A DNA stretch of 64,000 nucleotides from Conus ventricosus (GCA_018398815.1 CM031603.1:824579-888578); one strand, 5' to 3'. Shown: positions 1 to 11,486, counted from the first letter of the stretch. The notes: a model not told the origin generated them from the letters alone. Translations and numbers: made by a program.

Positions 1-1990
1 GCTGTGTAGTGAATGAGGTCTGCTGTGTAGTGAATGAGGTCTGCTGTGTAGTGAATGAGGTCTGGTGAATGAGGTCTACTGTTAGTGAATGAGGTCTGTT
101 GTGTAGTGATTGAGGTCTAACTGTGTAGTGCATGAGGTCATGCTGTGTAGTGAATGAGGTCTGCAGTGTATGGAATGAGGTCTACTGTGTAGTGAATGAG
201 TCTGCTGGTAGTGAACGACGACGCTGATGAGTGAGGTCAGCTGTGTAGTGAATGAGGTCTGCTGTGTTGTGAATGAGGTCTGCTGTGTAGTGAATGAGGT
301 CTGATAGTGAATGAGTCTGCTGTGCAAGAATGAATCCGCTGTGCAGAGAATGAGTCTGCTATGTATGAATGAGATCTGCTATGTAATGAATGAGGTCTGC
401 TGTGTAGTGAATGAGGTCTGTTGTGTGGTGAATGAGGTCTGCTTGTGATGAATAGAGGTCTGCTGCGTAGTGAATGAGGTCTGCTATGTAGTGAATGAGT
501 TCGCTATGTAGTGAATGAGGTCTGCTGTGTAGTGATTGATGTCTGCTGTGCAGTTAATGAGGTCTGTTATGTACTGAATGAGTTGTGCATGTGTAGTGAA
601 TGAGGTCTGCTGTCCTGCTGTGTAGTGAATGATGTCTGCTGTGAGTGAATGAGATCTGCTGTGTAGTGAATGAGGTCTGTTGTGTAGTGAATGAGGTCTG
701 CTATGTAGTGAATGAGGTCTACTGTGTAGTGAATGAGGTCTGCTGTGTAGTGAATGAGGTCTGTAGTGAATGAAGTCTGCTGTGCAGTGAATGGGGTCTG
801 TAGTGAATGAGTCTGCTGTGCAGTGAATAGAGGTCGGTAGTGAATGAGGTCTGATGTGCAGTGAATGAGGTCGGTAGTGAATGAGGTCTGCTGTGCAGTG
901 AATGAGGCTGCTGTGCAGTGAATGAGGTCTGCTGTGCAGTGAATGAGGTCTGCGTCTAGTGAATGAGGTCTGTAGTGAATGAAGTCTGCTGTGCAGTGAA
1001 TGAGGTCGCTGTGTAGTGAATGAGGACTACTGTGTTGTGAATTAGGTCTGCTGTGTTAGTGAATGAGGTCTACTGTGTGTGAATGAAGTCTGCTGTGCAG
1101 TGAATGAGGTCTGCTGTGTAGTGAATGAGGTCTGCTGTGTAGTGAATAGGTCTGCTGTGTAGTGAATGAATCTGCTGTGTAGAGAATGAGGTCTGCTGTG
1201 TAGTGAATGAGGTCTACTGTGTAGTGAATGAAGTCTGCTGTGCAGTGAATGAGGTCTGCTGTGTAGTGAATGAGGTCTGTAGTGAATGAGGTCTGCTGTG
1301 AGTGAATGAGGTCTGCTGTTGAGTGAATGAGTCTGCTGTGCAGTGAATGAGGTCGCTGTGCAGTGAATGAGGTCTGCTGTGTAGTGAATGAGGTCTGCTG
1401 TGCAGTGAATGAGGTCTGCTGTGTAGTGAATGAGGTCTGCTGTGCAGTGAATGAGGTCTGCTGTGTTGGGTCTGCGTGTAGTGAATGACGTCTGCTGTGC
1501 AGTGAATGAGGTCTGCTGTGTTGTGAATGAGGTCTGCTGTGCAGTGAATGAGTCTGCTGTGTAGTGAATGAGTCTGCTGTGTAGTGAATGAGGTCTGCTG
1601 TGCAGGGAATGAGGTCTGCTGTGTAGTGAATGAAGTCTGCTGTGCAGTGAATGAGGTCTGCTGTGTTAGTGAATGAGGTCTGTAGTGAATGAGGTCTGCT
1701 GTTAGTGAATGAGGTCTGCTGTGTAGTGAATGAGGTCTGCTGTGTAGTGAATGAAGTCTGCTGTGCAGTGAATGAGGTCTGCTGTAGTGAATGAGGTCTG
1801 GTAGTGAATGAGGTCTGCTGTGTAGTGAAAGAGGTCTGCTGGTAGTAAATTGAGGTATGCTGTCTAGTGAATGAGTTCTGTAGTGAATGAAGTCTGCTGT
1901 CTAGTGAATGAGGTCTGATGTGCAGTGAATGAGGTCTTGCTGTGTAGTGAATGAGGTCTGCTGTGTAGTGATTGAGGTCTGCTGTGTAGT
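1..1990. repeat. 21-bp minisatellite array
   Basis: Head-to-tail copies of a unit of about 21 bp, core GTAGTGAATGAGGTCTGCTGT, roughly 90 copies with point changes and many one-base indels. It starts at the window edge, so the array continues to the left. Any short reading frames inside it are artefacts of the repeat. Confidence 0.95.
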
Positions 1991-2044
1991 GCTTGCAGCC
2001 ATTGTCATGTCAGTGCCAACACCTACGACAGAAAACATGGTCAC

Positions 2045-2372
2045 AGTGATGACCCACCATATGGTATACACCATGAAGTCTCAAATCATCAACACCCGTG
2101 ACAGCACAGATGTCTCTGTGAGTGGCTGACCACATGGTAATTCGCCATGAAGCTCCAATCTCAACACCGTGACAGCACAGATGTCTCTGTGAGTGGCTGA
2201 CCACATGGTATTCGCCATGAATTGCTCAATCTCAACACCCGTGACAGCACAGATGTCTCTGTGAGTGGCTGACCACATGGTATTCGCCATGAAGTCTCCA
2301 ATCTCAACACCCGTGACAGCACAGATGTCTCTGTGAGTGCTGACCACATGGTATACGCCATGCAGTCTCAAA
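2045..2372. repeat. 72-bp minisatellite, about 4.5 copies
   Basis: Unit of about 72 bp containing GTGACAGCACAGATGTCTCT and CTGACCACATGGTATTCGCC. Copies differ by single-base indels. Confidence 0.9.
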
Positions 2373-2492
2373 TCCCAGCAAGAAGACGAAGCAGAAGGAA
2401 GAAACAGTGACAGAAGACAAATAATGTCACTGATGGGTGATGCAGTAGTTCATTTCATTACACTTCCATTCTACCTCGCTTGACAAATTCCA

Positions 2493-2613
<121 letters not shown>

Positions 2614-2689
2614 GTGTTTGCACAAAAAGCAATCAGAAACGATTATACCTGTACGGTGACGTCATCAGGCTGCATGGAGTGTGGTAGAG

Positions 2690-2995
2690 TGACACCTGTC
2701 AACAGTGTAGACATTGCTGACCTCATTACATCTTGATGATCACTGACAATGTGAACCTCACATTCACAATTGTTCATGTCAACAGTGTATGACATTGCTG
2801 ACCTCAGTTACATCTTGATGATCACTGACAATGTTCATGTCAACAGTATATGACATTCCTGACCTCAGTTATATCTTGATGATCACTGACAATGTTCATG
2901 TCAACAGTGTATGACATTCCTGACCTCAGTTACATCTTGATGATCACTGATATTGTTGATGTCAACAGTGTATGACATTCCTGACCTCAATTGAT
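2690..2995. repeat. 61-bp minisatellite, about 4-5 copies
   Basis: Units share GTCAACAGTGTATGACATT and CATCTTGATGATCACTGACA; spacing is about 61 bp. Confidence 0.88.
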
Positions 2996-3037
2996 GTTTA
3001 CTCAACATGTGGACCTTACTTCCCATTGTTTGATCTC

Positions 3038-3196
3038 TCCACTGAACTTGCCAAAGTCTCAACTCCTTGTCGTTATGTTCACCTTAAACACCACTGAACT
3101 TGCCAAAGTCTCAACTCCTTGTCGTTATGTTCACCTTAAACACCACTGAACTTGCCAAAGTTTCAACTCCTTTTCGTTATGTTCACCTTAAACACA
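3038..3196. repeat. 52-bp minisatellite, 3 copies
   Basis: Three adjacent copies of a 52-bp unit containing CACTGAACTTGCCAAAGT and CGTTATGTTCACCTTAAA. Confidence 0.9.
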
Positions 3197-3505
3197 AGGT
3201 TATTATCTGCTTCGCATAACAAATAGCAGCCAGCTGTGTCATTTTTCCCTAACATAAAGTGCATTTGTACTGTTCACGCTGTCATTTTTAATCTATTATA
3301 AAGTGCTCCTAGTGTTCATGTGTTTAGACTGTTCACACTGTCAGTTTTTGCAACATAAAAGTGCTCGTACAGTTTATCTGTTTTATATTGCTCCGACACG
3401 AAAGCCGCTTTAAACGAATTCACAGTGATATTTCATGTATGTTCCAAGAAAGCTTTTCAACATATTTTCTCACCTTCATTTCTGACACAGTCAAAACATA
3501 TCTGA
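3197..3505. other. Unassigned A/T-rich stretch
   Basis: About 310 bp with no convincing reading frame. The words CATAAAGTGC and CTGTTCACRCTGTCA recur two or three times, suggesting an old degenerate repeat. Confidence 0.4.
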
Positions 3506-3509
3506 AACA

Positions 3510-3755
3510 CCTTCCGACTTTGATTAATTAGCCTTTTCCTGTTTATGGCACTTTCCGACTTTGATTAATCAGCCTTTTCAAGTTCATTGCACTTTTTGAC
3601 TTTGATTAAATCAGCCTTTTCACGTTCATTGCACTTTCTGAGTTTGGTTAATCAGCCTTTTCACGTTCATTGCACTTTCTGACTTTGATTAATCAGCCTT
3701 TTCACGTTCATTGCACTTTCTGACTTTGATTAATCAGCCTTTTCACGTTCATTGC
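3510..3755. repeat. 41-bp minisatellite, about 6 copies
   Basis: Unit of about 41 bp with TTGATTAATCAGCCTTTTCA and GTTCATTGCACTTTCTGAC. Confidence 0.92.
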
Positions 3756-3978
3756 ACATCCAAATAGAGAACCCCAATAATTTCAATGCGAACACCAAAC
3801 ACACATGTATGAATCCAGATCACACGCCAACTAGACCTCAATACTTGAATGTACAATGGCGTAAATATAAGCCCTAATGCACAGAATTTAGCCTTTGATT
3901 AAAATATATTTGTTATGAAATGTCTATGAGAAATCTGATGACACTTAACAGGTATAGCCATCATTGCTTGAAATTAGT

Positions 3979-4183
<205 letters not shown>

Positions 4184-4245
4184 CCCCACCCCCACCCCCG
4201 ATCAAGTAGTCCTAATGCTGTAGTCACTGTTCAGAACAATGTTTC

Positions 4246-4457
<212 letters not shown>

Positions 4458-4469
4458 AACGCACACTCC

Positions 4470-4915
4470 CCCGATCAAGTAGTCCGAACGCTGTGGTCCA
4501 CAGTTCACAACAGTGGTTCACCCTGCTAAACCCCCCCCCCCCAACCCCCCATCAAGTAGTCCTAACGCTGTAGTCCACAGTTCACAACAGTGGTTCACCC
4601 TCCTACCCCACCCCCACCCCCACCCACCCCTAAACCCCCATCAAGGAGTCCTAACGCTGTAGTCCACAGTTCAGAACAGTGGTTCACACCCCCTTCCTAC
4701 CCCCCCCCCCCCCCATCAAGTAGTCCTAACGCTGTAGTCCACAGTTCAGAACAGTGGTTCACCCTCCTACCCCCCCCCCCCCCCCCACCCCCTAAATCCC
4801 CATCAAGTAGTCCTGATGCTGTAGTCCACAGTTCAGAACAGTGGTTCACCGTCCAACCCCCCCCCCCCCCTAAACCCCCATCAAGTAGTCCTGATGCTGC
4901 AGTGCACAGTTCATA
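4470..4915. repeat. Minisatellite with poly-C spacers
   Basis: About five copies of a unit holding CATCAAGTAGTCCTAACGCT and CACAGTTCAGAACAGTGGTT, separated by C-runs of variable length. The C-run length is the most variable part of each copy. Confidence 0.88.
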
Positions 4916-5418
4916 ACAGTGTCAATCAGTCCTGATGCAGTAGTGCACAGTTCAACAGTTCACAACAGTGTCAATCAGTCCTGATGCTGTAGTGCACAGT
5001 TCAACAGTTCACAACAGTGTCAATCAGTCCTGATGCTATAGTGCACAGTTCATAACAGTGTCAATCAGTCCTGATGCAGTAGTGCACAGTTCACAACAGT
5101 GTCAATCAGTCCTGATGCTGTAGTGCACAGTTCATAACAGTGTCAATCAGTCCTGATGCCGTAGTGTACAGTTCACAACAGTGTCAATCAGTCCTGATGC
5201 AGTAGTGCACAGTTCAACAGTTCACAACAGTGTCAATCAGTCCTGATGCAGTAGTGTACAGTTCACAATAGTGTCAATCAGTCCTGATGCAGTAGTGCAC
5301 AGTTCACAACAGTGTCAATCAGTCCTAATGCTGTAGTGCACAGTTCACAACAGTGTCAACTAGTCCTGATGCTGTAGTGCACAGTTCACAACAGTGTCAA
5401 CTAGTCCTGATGCTGGGA
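4916..5418. repeat. 41-bp minisatellite, about 12 copies
   Basis: Unit with CAGTCCTGATGCWGTAGTGC and ACAGTTCACAACAGTGTCAA. It shares 'AGTCCTGATGCTGTAGT' with the preceding poly-C array, so the two arrays look like successive expansions of one seed. Confidence 0.92.
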
Positions 5419-5426
5419 GTCTGACC

Positions 5427-5545
5427 TGACGTGGATGTCTCCTTTCCGCAGACGGTCGATCCTGGCGTCAGCCTCAGCCCTCCAGTCGCTCTGCTCGGCC
5501 AGTTCCGTCACTGACACGTCATCCAGCAGGTAGCTGATGCTCCCT
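5427..5545 (-). CDS. Exon-like piece, possible GH10 xylanase-like protein
   Basis: On the minus strand an open segment of about 40 codons reads through SISYLLDDVSVTELAEQ and EADARIDRLRKGDI. That pattern (a short Val-Ser-Val hinge followed by an 'ARID.LRK' helix) resembles the junction between a carbohydrate-binding module and the glycoside hydrolase family 10 barrel in invertebrate xylanase-like proteins. The base composition is clearly more GC-rich than the flanking repeats, as expected for a coding exon. The acceptor is unclear because an in-frame stop lies just upstream in the chosen frame. The next exons would lie at lower coordinates, where only repeats are seen, so the gene is incomplete or continues outside the window. 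Confidence 0.4.
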
Positions 5546-5604
5546 CAGGACCTGAGTGGCGAAGCTCCGCGGAACTGATCGCTTGGGACACAGGACCACA
5601 AGGG

Positions 5605-5806
5605 TTAATGTCGTCATCATGTCTCACGTCACTAGGTCATTGTTGGTTTTATTTCATCATCATGTCTCACGTCACTAGGTCATTGTTGGTTTTATTTCAT
5701 CATCATGTCTCACACCACTAGGTCATTGTTGGTTTTATTTCATCATCATGTCTCACGTCACTAGGTCATTGTTGGTTTTATTTCATCATCATGTCTCACG
5801 TCATCA
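5605..5806. repeat. 43-bp minisatellite, 4-5 copies
   Basis: Unit CATCATCATGTCTCACGTCA plus CTAGGTCATTGTTGGTTTTA, lying between the two exon-like pieces and therefore possibly intronic. Confidence 0.92.
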
Positions 5807-5826
5807 GCTCGTCAAATGGCTTATAT

Positions 5827-5844
5827 ACACATGCGCGCACGCGC

Positions 5845-5926
<82 letters not shown>
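5827..5926. repeat. (CG)/(GT)n microsatellite
   Basis: A short CGCG-rich palindromic core (5,832-5,848) runs into about 75 bp of GT. Confidence 0.95.
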
Positions 5927-5928
<2 letters not shown>

Positions 5929-5939
5929 AGTCCACTCAC

Positions 5940-6035
5940 TGTTGTTGGGCACCATGATGTAGCCAATCATGGAGAACCAGCCGTCCTCAGAGCGAATCAT
6001 GGAGCGTAGGGCTACCCTCCTGACATCCAGGTGAC
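5940..6035 (-). CDS. Exon-like piece upstream of the GH10-like exon
   Basis: Minus-strand segment of about 32 codons with LRSMIRSEDGWFSMIGYIMV, bounded by a good acceptor (CCGGCAG, RC of 6,036-6,042) and a good donor (A|GTGAGT, RC near 5,940). It lies 395 bp 5' of the other exon-like piece in the same orientation, and its Trp/aromatic pattern suits a beta-sandwich carbohydrate-binding module. Pairing the two as one gene is an inference. Confidence 0.35.
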
Positions 6036-6055
6036 CTGCCGGACACACATGCATA

Positions 6056-6057
6056 CA

Positions 6058-6145
<88 letters not shown>

Positions 6146-6146
6146 T

Positions 6147-6220
<74 letters not shown>
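6056..6220. repeat. (CA)n with (GACA)n interruption
   Basis: Two CA runs separated by seven GACA/GACAGA units at about 6,116-6,146. Confidence 0.95.
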
Positions 6221-6221
<1 letters not shown>

Positions 6222-6479
6222 GCTCACGGTTACACACACACTAAGACGGTCTCTGTACATCAACAGAAGACACTGATTCTCGCACAATCATTAAAAGTTA
6301 AGGGAAGTCGCCTGTAGCCTGTCAGTGCTCAGATTCTGGGTAACTGTCACCGTCACCGGTATAAATTCTATCTGAAAGATAGCATTGTCAGCAGCTAAAC
6401 TATAATATCACATCATCGACAGGTATGACCTCGATCTTATATCATTTCAGCTTTGTCACAAGCTGTCATGATGGTTATA

Positions 6480-6990
6480 TTCCAGCAACACAGGGAGTCC
6501 CACCATGTCTTCACAGACTTCAAAAAGGCATTCAGCAGAGTCTAAGCATGAGCCGCTGTTGACCACAACAGGGAAACTTAACATCCAGCAAAAACTGGTC
6601 AACACTGTCCAGCAGCTGTGTCTTAAAGCGACCGCTGCAGTGATTATACAGGGTGGAGAGTTGTGCCATCCTTCACTTTGAGTTCGTCAGGGCTGTCTCC
6701 TATCTCCCTCACTTTCAAGATTTTCCTAAAATGCCTGCACAGCATGTCAGCACAGTAAGCACTTGAGGAAGAACCATCAGTTTACTGAAGACATTCATGG
6801 CCTGGTGTGGGTGAACAAGAACTCGCTAAGCTTCTTCAAAGAGTGGATGATACAACAACACGAGATGGTATTGAATCAACGCCGAATTGACCCAGTTGAT
6901 GGCCATCATCAAAACTGATATAATTGTCCATGGGCAGATGGTAGGCACTGCTCAACAGTTAGAAGAAATAGACCAAAGGTACTGATGATA
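6480..6990 (+). pseudogene. Degenerate LINE reverse-transcriptase fragment
   Basis: A plus-strand frame contains HVFTDFKKAFSRV (palm motif A region) followed, after frame changes, by a 'RQGCLLSP'-like motif near 6,690 and a thumb-like stretch near 6,825. Stops and frameshifts are frequent, so this is a decayed copy of a non-LTR retrotransposon RT domain. Confidence 0.6.
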
Positions 6991-6999
6991 GAGGATTCA

Positions 7000-7378
7000 T
7001 CAAATAACCAGGACTTTCCAATACTACAATAGAGGATTCATCAAATAACCAGGACTTTCCAATACTACAATAGAGGATTCATCAAATAACCAGGACTTTC
7101 CAATACTACAAGAGAGGATTCATCAAATAACCAGGACTTTCCAATACTACAAGAGAGGATTCATCAAATAACCAGGACTTTCCAATACTACAATAGAGGA
7201 TTCATGAAATAACCAGGACTTTCCAATGCTATAATAGAGGATTCATCAAATAACCAGGGCTTTCCAATAGTGCAATAGATGATTCATCAAATGACCAGGA
7301 CTTTCCAGTACTACAATGGAGGATTCATCAAACAACCAGGACCTTCCAATACTAAAATAGAGGATTCATCAGATAACC
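7000..7378. repeat. 41-bp minisatellite, about 9 copies
   Basis: Unit AGGATTCATCAAATAACCAG plus GACTTTCCAATACTACAATA. It sits between two LINE RT fragments. Confidence 0.93.
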
Positions 7379-7394
7379 AGGACATCCCAATGCT

Positions 7395-7645
7395 CCATAT
7401 AAAGAGGTCATGGCTGCAAGTGGCATCTTTAAAATGAGAGAAAACTGCAGGCATCAACATCATCCCTGCAGATCTTTTGAAACACAGCAGAGAGGCAGTA
7501 ACTGATATCCCAACTGCCATCTTCCACAGACTCTGGCGCTATTGGGAGCGGCCTGAGGAACGGATTCAATCACTAATCGTCGACCTTGGCAGAACAAAAA
7601 TCTCCAACAGTGTGAGAACTACAGCACTATCAGTACACGCTAACA
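7395..7645 (+). pseudogene. Second LINE RT fragment (finger region)
   Basis: The plus-strand frame has AGINIIPADLLKHSREAV followed by ERIQSLIVDLGRT, the fingers region that precedes the catalytic palm in LINE reverse transcriptases. In the intact protein this part lies N-terminal to the piece at 6,480, so the order on the DNA is reversed and two different copies or a rearrangement must be involved. Confidence 0.6.
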
Positions 7646-7739
7646 TTAAACAGTATTTGTGGCGGGTGTGTATACAGGCAGCACACTTTCTGGATTGTTC
7701 AGAGCTAAGCATGCTACCTAAACGTTATTTGCAATAATC

Positions 7740-8215
7740 GTTTATGCCATCGGGATAAACTGGTTGATAATTTTTTGTATAACAAGGATTTCAAAATGTA
7801 TGATATTGGAAACGTGTCGTCTAGTCCATGCTGGTTATCTCATGTGATGTCTTTCTTGCACTTTAATATTTCATGAGCTCATTTTACGTTTTCGGGAATG
7901 TATTTGTAATAATGGGGCTTGCTATTTTTAAAATGTTGTTATTGTGTGATTATTGATTATATTCGTAAAATATCAATCCTGGGTGAAACAAGTTAAATGA
8001 AAGATTCATTCATTCAGCTGTTGGTATGAAAAAGATATGTGTATAACCTGCACAAAGTCTGGGCCTTTTCGTCATCTTGCAGAATCTGAATGTTTTGCTC
8101 TAGGATAATAAGAATTATGAAGAACTAAAATAGTTTTACAACCTGACATACAAAGATTGATTATGGAAGCGTGATCAGGATACAGTGTTCTTTTAAAGCA
8201 GCTAAGGAAAGAAAC
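7740..8215. other. Unassigned A/T-rich stretch
   Basis: No tandem repeat, RNA gene or convincing coding frame seen. Confidence 0.5.
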
Positions 8216-8217
8216 CA

Positions 8218-8625
8218 TGATGAATTACAAATGTATCAACCATTGATCAACACAACGTTCAAAGATGAATCAACCATTGATCAACACAACGTTCAAAGAT
8301 GTGTCAACCATTGATCAACACAACGTTCAAAGATGAATCAACCATTGATCAACACAACGTTCAAAGATGAATCAACCATTGATCAACACAACGTTCAAAG
8401 ATGAATCAACCATTGATCAACACAACGTTCAAAGATGTATCAACCATTGATCAACACAACGTTCAAAGATGAATCAACCATTGATCAACATAACGTTCAA
8501 AGATGAATCAACCATTGATCAACACGACGTTCAAAGATGAATCAACCATTGATCAACATAACGTTCAAAGATGAATCAACCATTGATGAACAGAAACTCA
8601 AGGATAGATCAACCATTGATGAACA
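8218..8625. repeat. 34-bp minisatellite, about 12 copies
   Basis: Unit GATGAATCAACCATTGATCA plus ACACAACGTTCAAA; the last two copies diverge. Confidence 0.94.
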
Positions 8626-8924
8626 GAATGTTCAACCACACCATTGCAACGACATTACCAGCTGAGTAAGGGGGAGAACCCTACACCCACCATGTCGTCA
8701 CAGCTACAAAACCCTCGACTACTGAAGCAGTTAACTGGCGGATCAGACCAAACAATAACCATGTGACAAAATGGCGTCCTAGTGATATGACTATTCGACA
8801 CCTCTATGAATGTCACAGTCCTAACACCTGGATGTTGATATGTTTGTATGAATCAGAATAAACAAAACAACAACAGACAATCTCAGATATGCCGTTCAAA
8901 CCGGAAAAGAGAGTGGTTAAAGAG
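8626..8924. other. Unassigned spacer between two arrays
   Basis: About 300 bp of unique-looking sequence; nothing recognised. Confidence 0.4.
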
Positions 8925-9255
8925 TTAGCCACCGATCAAAGCAGAGTCATGCATCAAGAGGGGAAAGGAGGAACGTCACCGATCAAAGCAGTCATGCATC
9001 AAGAGGGGAAAGGAGGAACGTCAGCGATTAAAGCAGAGTCATACATCAAGAGGGGAAAGGAGGAACGTCACCGATCAAAGCAGTCATGCATCAAGAGGGG
9101 AAAGGAGGAACGTCACCGATCAAAGCAGAGTCATACATCAAGAGGGGAAAGGAGGAACGTCACCGATCAAAGCAGAGTCATACATCAAGAGGGGAAAGGA
9201 GGAACGTCACCGATCAAAGCAGAGTCATACATCAAGAGGGAAAAGGAGGAATGTC
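8925..9255. repeat. 47-bp minisatellite, about 7 copies
   Basis: Unit GTCACCGATCAAAGCAGAGT plus CATACATCAAGAGGGGAAAG; two copies are 44 bp. Because the unit can be 47 or 44 bp, short Lys/Arg-rich frames appear by chance. The Polinton inserted about 30 bp to the right of this array. Confidence 0.93.
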
Positions 9256-9280
9256 TTCACACTGTGTTTGTGCAACTTCC

Positions 9281-9285
9281 GCTGC
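9281..9285. other. Target-site duplication, left copy (GCTGC)
   Basis: GCTGC directly precedes the left inverted repeat and is repeated directly after the right one (25,550-25,554). A 5-bp duplication is within the 5-6 bp made by Polinton integrases. Confidence 0.85.
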
Positions 9286-9403
9286 AGAGAATGTAAATAT
9301 CTTCGTTCAAGCTCACCCTATCTTATTTTGCCCGAAAACACCACTTTTCACATACAAATCACATCCATCTCATGTCACTTTTAACCAAATTTAACACCTG
9401 TTT
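9286..9403 (+). repeat. Polinton left terminal inverted repeat
   Basis: 118 bp matching the right repeat in inverted orientation at every base except one missing G (after CACCCTATC). Similarity stops after ...ACACCTGTTT. Confidence 0.95.
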
Positions 9404-9797
9404 TCTAAACAGCAACAATCTCAGTAAAAATGGTAGAACTGATCAAGCAAGCCAATCAGTTCACTTACTACCACACGCAGTGGCCGCTCCGCCGGCTTGT
9501 GTATTGATCTCTGAAAGGACAACTTGCACTCAATGACGCTATTAGCAGAGCGCCACCACCACCTCGCTTATCTCCCACCCCCTGCGTCCTCTACTGCAAA
9601 ATTGATTGTCGCATTGCGACGAATTACTCATCGCGCGAGCACATTTTAAACCAATAGAAAGGAGGTATGATATTATTTCCGTCTGGCCAGACTGCTATTT
9701 CTGACACTTTTGTCATTTCAGATTCGGCTGTTGCGTTGTTCAGACGTGTGAGAGTGTGGCTAGCATTTTTCAGAGAGAACTTGTGTTGGTTAAAAAC
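9404..9797. promoter_or_regulatory. Left-end intergenic region with host-like promoter signals
   Basis: About 390 bp between the inverted repeat and the first gene. It is more GC-rich than the rest of the element and contains a CCAAT box (AACCAATAG, about 9,648-9,657) some 140 bp ahead of the first ATG. This differs from the A-run starts used elsewhere in the element, so it may be an early promoter read by host factors. The function is inferred. Confidence 0.35.
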
Positions 9798-10519
9798 ATG
9801 GCGAGTCAGGGAAGTGATGTTTCAATGCCTTCTGCTAGTGCTGGAAGTGACGCTACTATTACTGAAGAAATGGCTGAAATGTTGTTATCTTCGCAAGGAA
9901 AACTTTCTGATCAACAGACCGATCTCGTGGAAAAATACATTGTTTATCATGAGGCCATGGCAAAGTTTTTGACAAATAAATTGAGTGGCGAGCCTTGTTC
10001 TCCTCCCTCAAAGCCAAAAGGAAGCATTTCGTTTTTGTTTCCTCAACAAAAAACGGAACTATCAGTTGAAGATCTTGACAAATATTTGAAAACACAGCTT
10101 TGTGAGCTGCCTTCCAAACCATTTGATAAAACCAAAACCTTTGAAAGTGTTCAAGAAATGACTCCTTTCTACACAGCGTTTGTACTCCGTGAAAGATAGT
10201 GAAAAGAAATCTCTTTCCAAAGCTCTTTTTTTTAGGACACTGGCTTCAGAAAGCAAAGACAATTTTGAAACAGTCAAAAACAAAAAAACTGGGAGTCCTA
10301 TCTGAAAGAAGATTTGCTGTTGAGCTAACTCGTGCAAGAAGACTAATTGAATTGTCATTTTATTTTTATTCTTATCCAAAATTTCACAAACTCGCGATTT
10401 CTTTCAATGAGTTATACAACAAACGAAAACTCATTCTGAAATACATGCAATCCAACCCCAACTTTAAAGCATTCTGGCAAGATACACATGACGTGCTTGA
10501 ACCTGCGTGGCAGGAGTAA
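9798..10519 (+). CDS. Unrecognised left-end Polinton protein, frameshifted
   Basis: I do not recognise this protein. The frame from ATG 9,798 (GGTTAAAAACATGG context) is open to 10,199. It is rich in Ser/Thr/Glu near the N-terminus and contains a helix-like EEMAEMLLSSQGKLSD. A second frame, open from 10,199 to 10,519, carries basic and aromatic residues (RRLIELSFYFYSYPKFHKL) and ends PAWQE. The two halves are joined by at least two frame changes near 10,185 and 10,300, so a single protein of about 240 residues is likely. Position next to the terminal repeat and the distinct promoter suggest an accessory or early gene; no catalytic motif is visible. Confidence 0.5.
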
Positions 10520-10547
10520 TTGATTCACTTCCATACTAGACTGACTC

Positions 10548-10658
10548 ATGCTACTCCGACCCAGAAAGCGCCAACAAAACTGGGTCAATCAGGCGGCTTC
10601 GCCTGAAAATCCTACAAAGCCCGCCTCTACCCCGCAAGACTCTCCCACAAACGCATGA
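10548..10658 (+). CDS. Small basic, proline-rich ORF (36 aa), doubtful
   Basis: ATG at 10,548 opens 36 codons beginning with an RPRKR cluster and ending in Pro/Ser/Thr-rich sequence. It lies in a GC-richer island (10,545-10,760). It could equally be non-coding; there is no A-run before the ATG. Confidence 0.2.
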   Translation: MLLRPRKRQQNWVNQAASPENPTKPASTPQDSPTNA

Positions 10659-10947
10659 CGTGGGTCTAAAAATAGTAAGGGTTACGCGCAACCACCAACT
10701 GACTGGGACTGCATCTACGCTTCGCTTCACTTACAAAGGCTGCCTATTCAGGTGGCCGCCAATATAACTTTGAAGAGATCTTGTGATTATTGATTCAGGA
10801 CTCTAATAAGTGCTTTTTGACGGCTGTCTCGAATTCACGGCGTTTAAGTGTGAACACAACAAAAAGCTCCCTTCACATTCTCCCACAAAAAAAAGTCCCT
10901 TTCCCTTTCTGCCCTGTTTATTGTGTGAATGATTCCTGTGTGTGCGC

Positions 10948-10997
<50 letters not shown>

Positions 10998-11091
10998 TGT
11001 CTGTGTGTGAGAGAGATGTGGGAGTGAATGAGGGATAGAGTAGCTGATTACTTAATTATTTTTTAATTGCTGTTTTTAATTGGGTTAAAAA
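10659..11091. repeat. Intergenic, with (CTGT)n microsatellite
   Basis: No gene seen. A CTGT run lies at about 10,949-10,995. The sequence turns strongly A/T-rich from about 11,040, ending in TTAATTGGGTTAAAAA directly before the next ATG. Confidence 0.7.
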
Positions 11092-11418
11092 ATGAACCCC
11101 CAGGTAGTTATAAAGCTTACAGAAATATTTGATGATTTGGGTGGGCGATTAATGCTGGAGTTGATAAAGAAGTGTTAAAAGACCTGTTTGATGAATTTAT
11201 AACAGAACTTTTTGAAGGTTTAACTATTCGAGAAAGCGTATTGAAAGCTGTTAGTAAAATACCAGATTCTTGGCCTACCAATTATAAAATTATTTGCCAT
11301 ATTACTAGATAATATTGCCCCCGAAGATGCTGACCTGCATGTATCTGATGATCTTGAAGGAGTAACTGTTACCTTTAAACCTGATCAGTTTTTACGATTA
11401 GAAAAAGACTATGAATAA
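11092..11418 (+). CDS. Small tandem-family protein, copy 1, frameshifted
   Basis: ATG at 11,092 follows GGGTTAAAAA. About 108 codons with two frame breaks (near 11,150 and 11,285). The core contains ESVLKAVSKIPDSWP and then a hydrophobic 'ILLD' stretch and an acidic C-terminus ending KDYE. The next genes at 11,487 and 12,182 share the Ser/Glu-Lys/Ile-Pro-(D/E)-Ser core and the Leu-Leu-Asp plus 'A/TPxD' pattern, so this is one copy of a locally duplicated family. I do not recognise the family. Mostly acidic and helical in appearance, no signal peptide. Confidence 0.6.
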
Positions 11419-11486
11419 CAGTTGAATTTACAAGAGAAACTGGTTAATTAATTTTTTTTAAATTTATGATTTTATTTTGGTTAAAA

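Noticed and set aside
1..1990. CRISPR-like array of short repeats
   Set aside because: Repeats are contiguous 21-bp units with no unique spacers, in a eukaryotic setting.
8889..9394. Lys/Arg-rich frames left of the Polinton
   Set aside because: They run through the 47-bp minisatellite and into the inverted repeat; no independent coding evidence.
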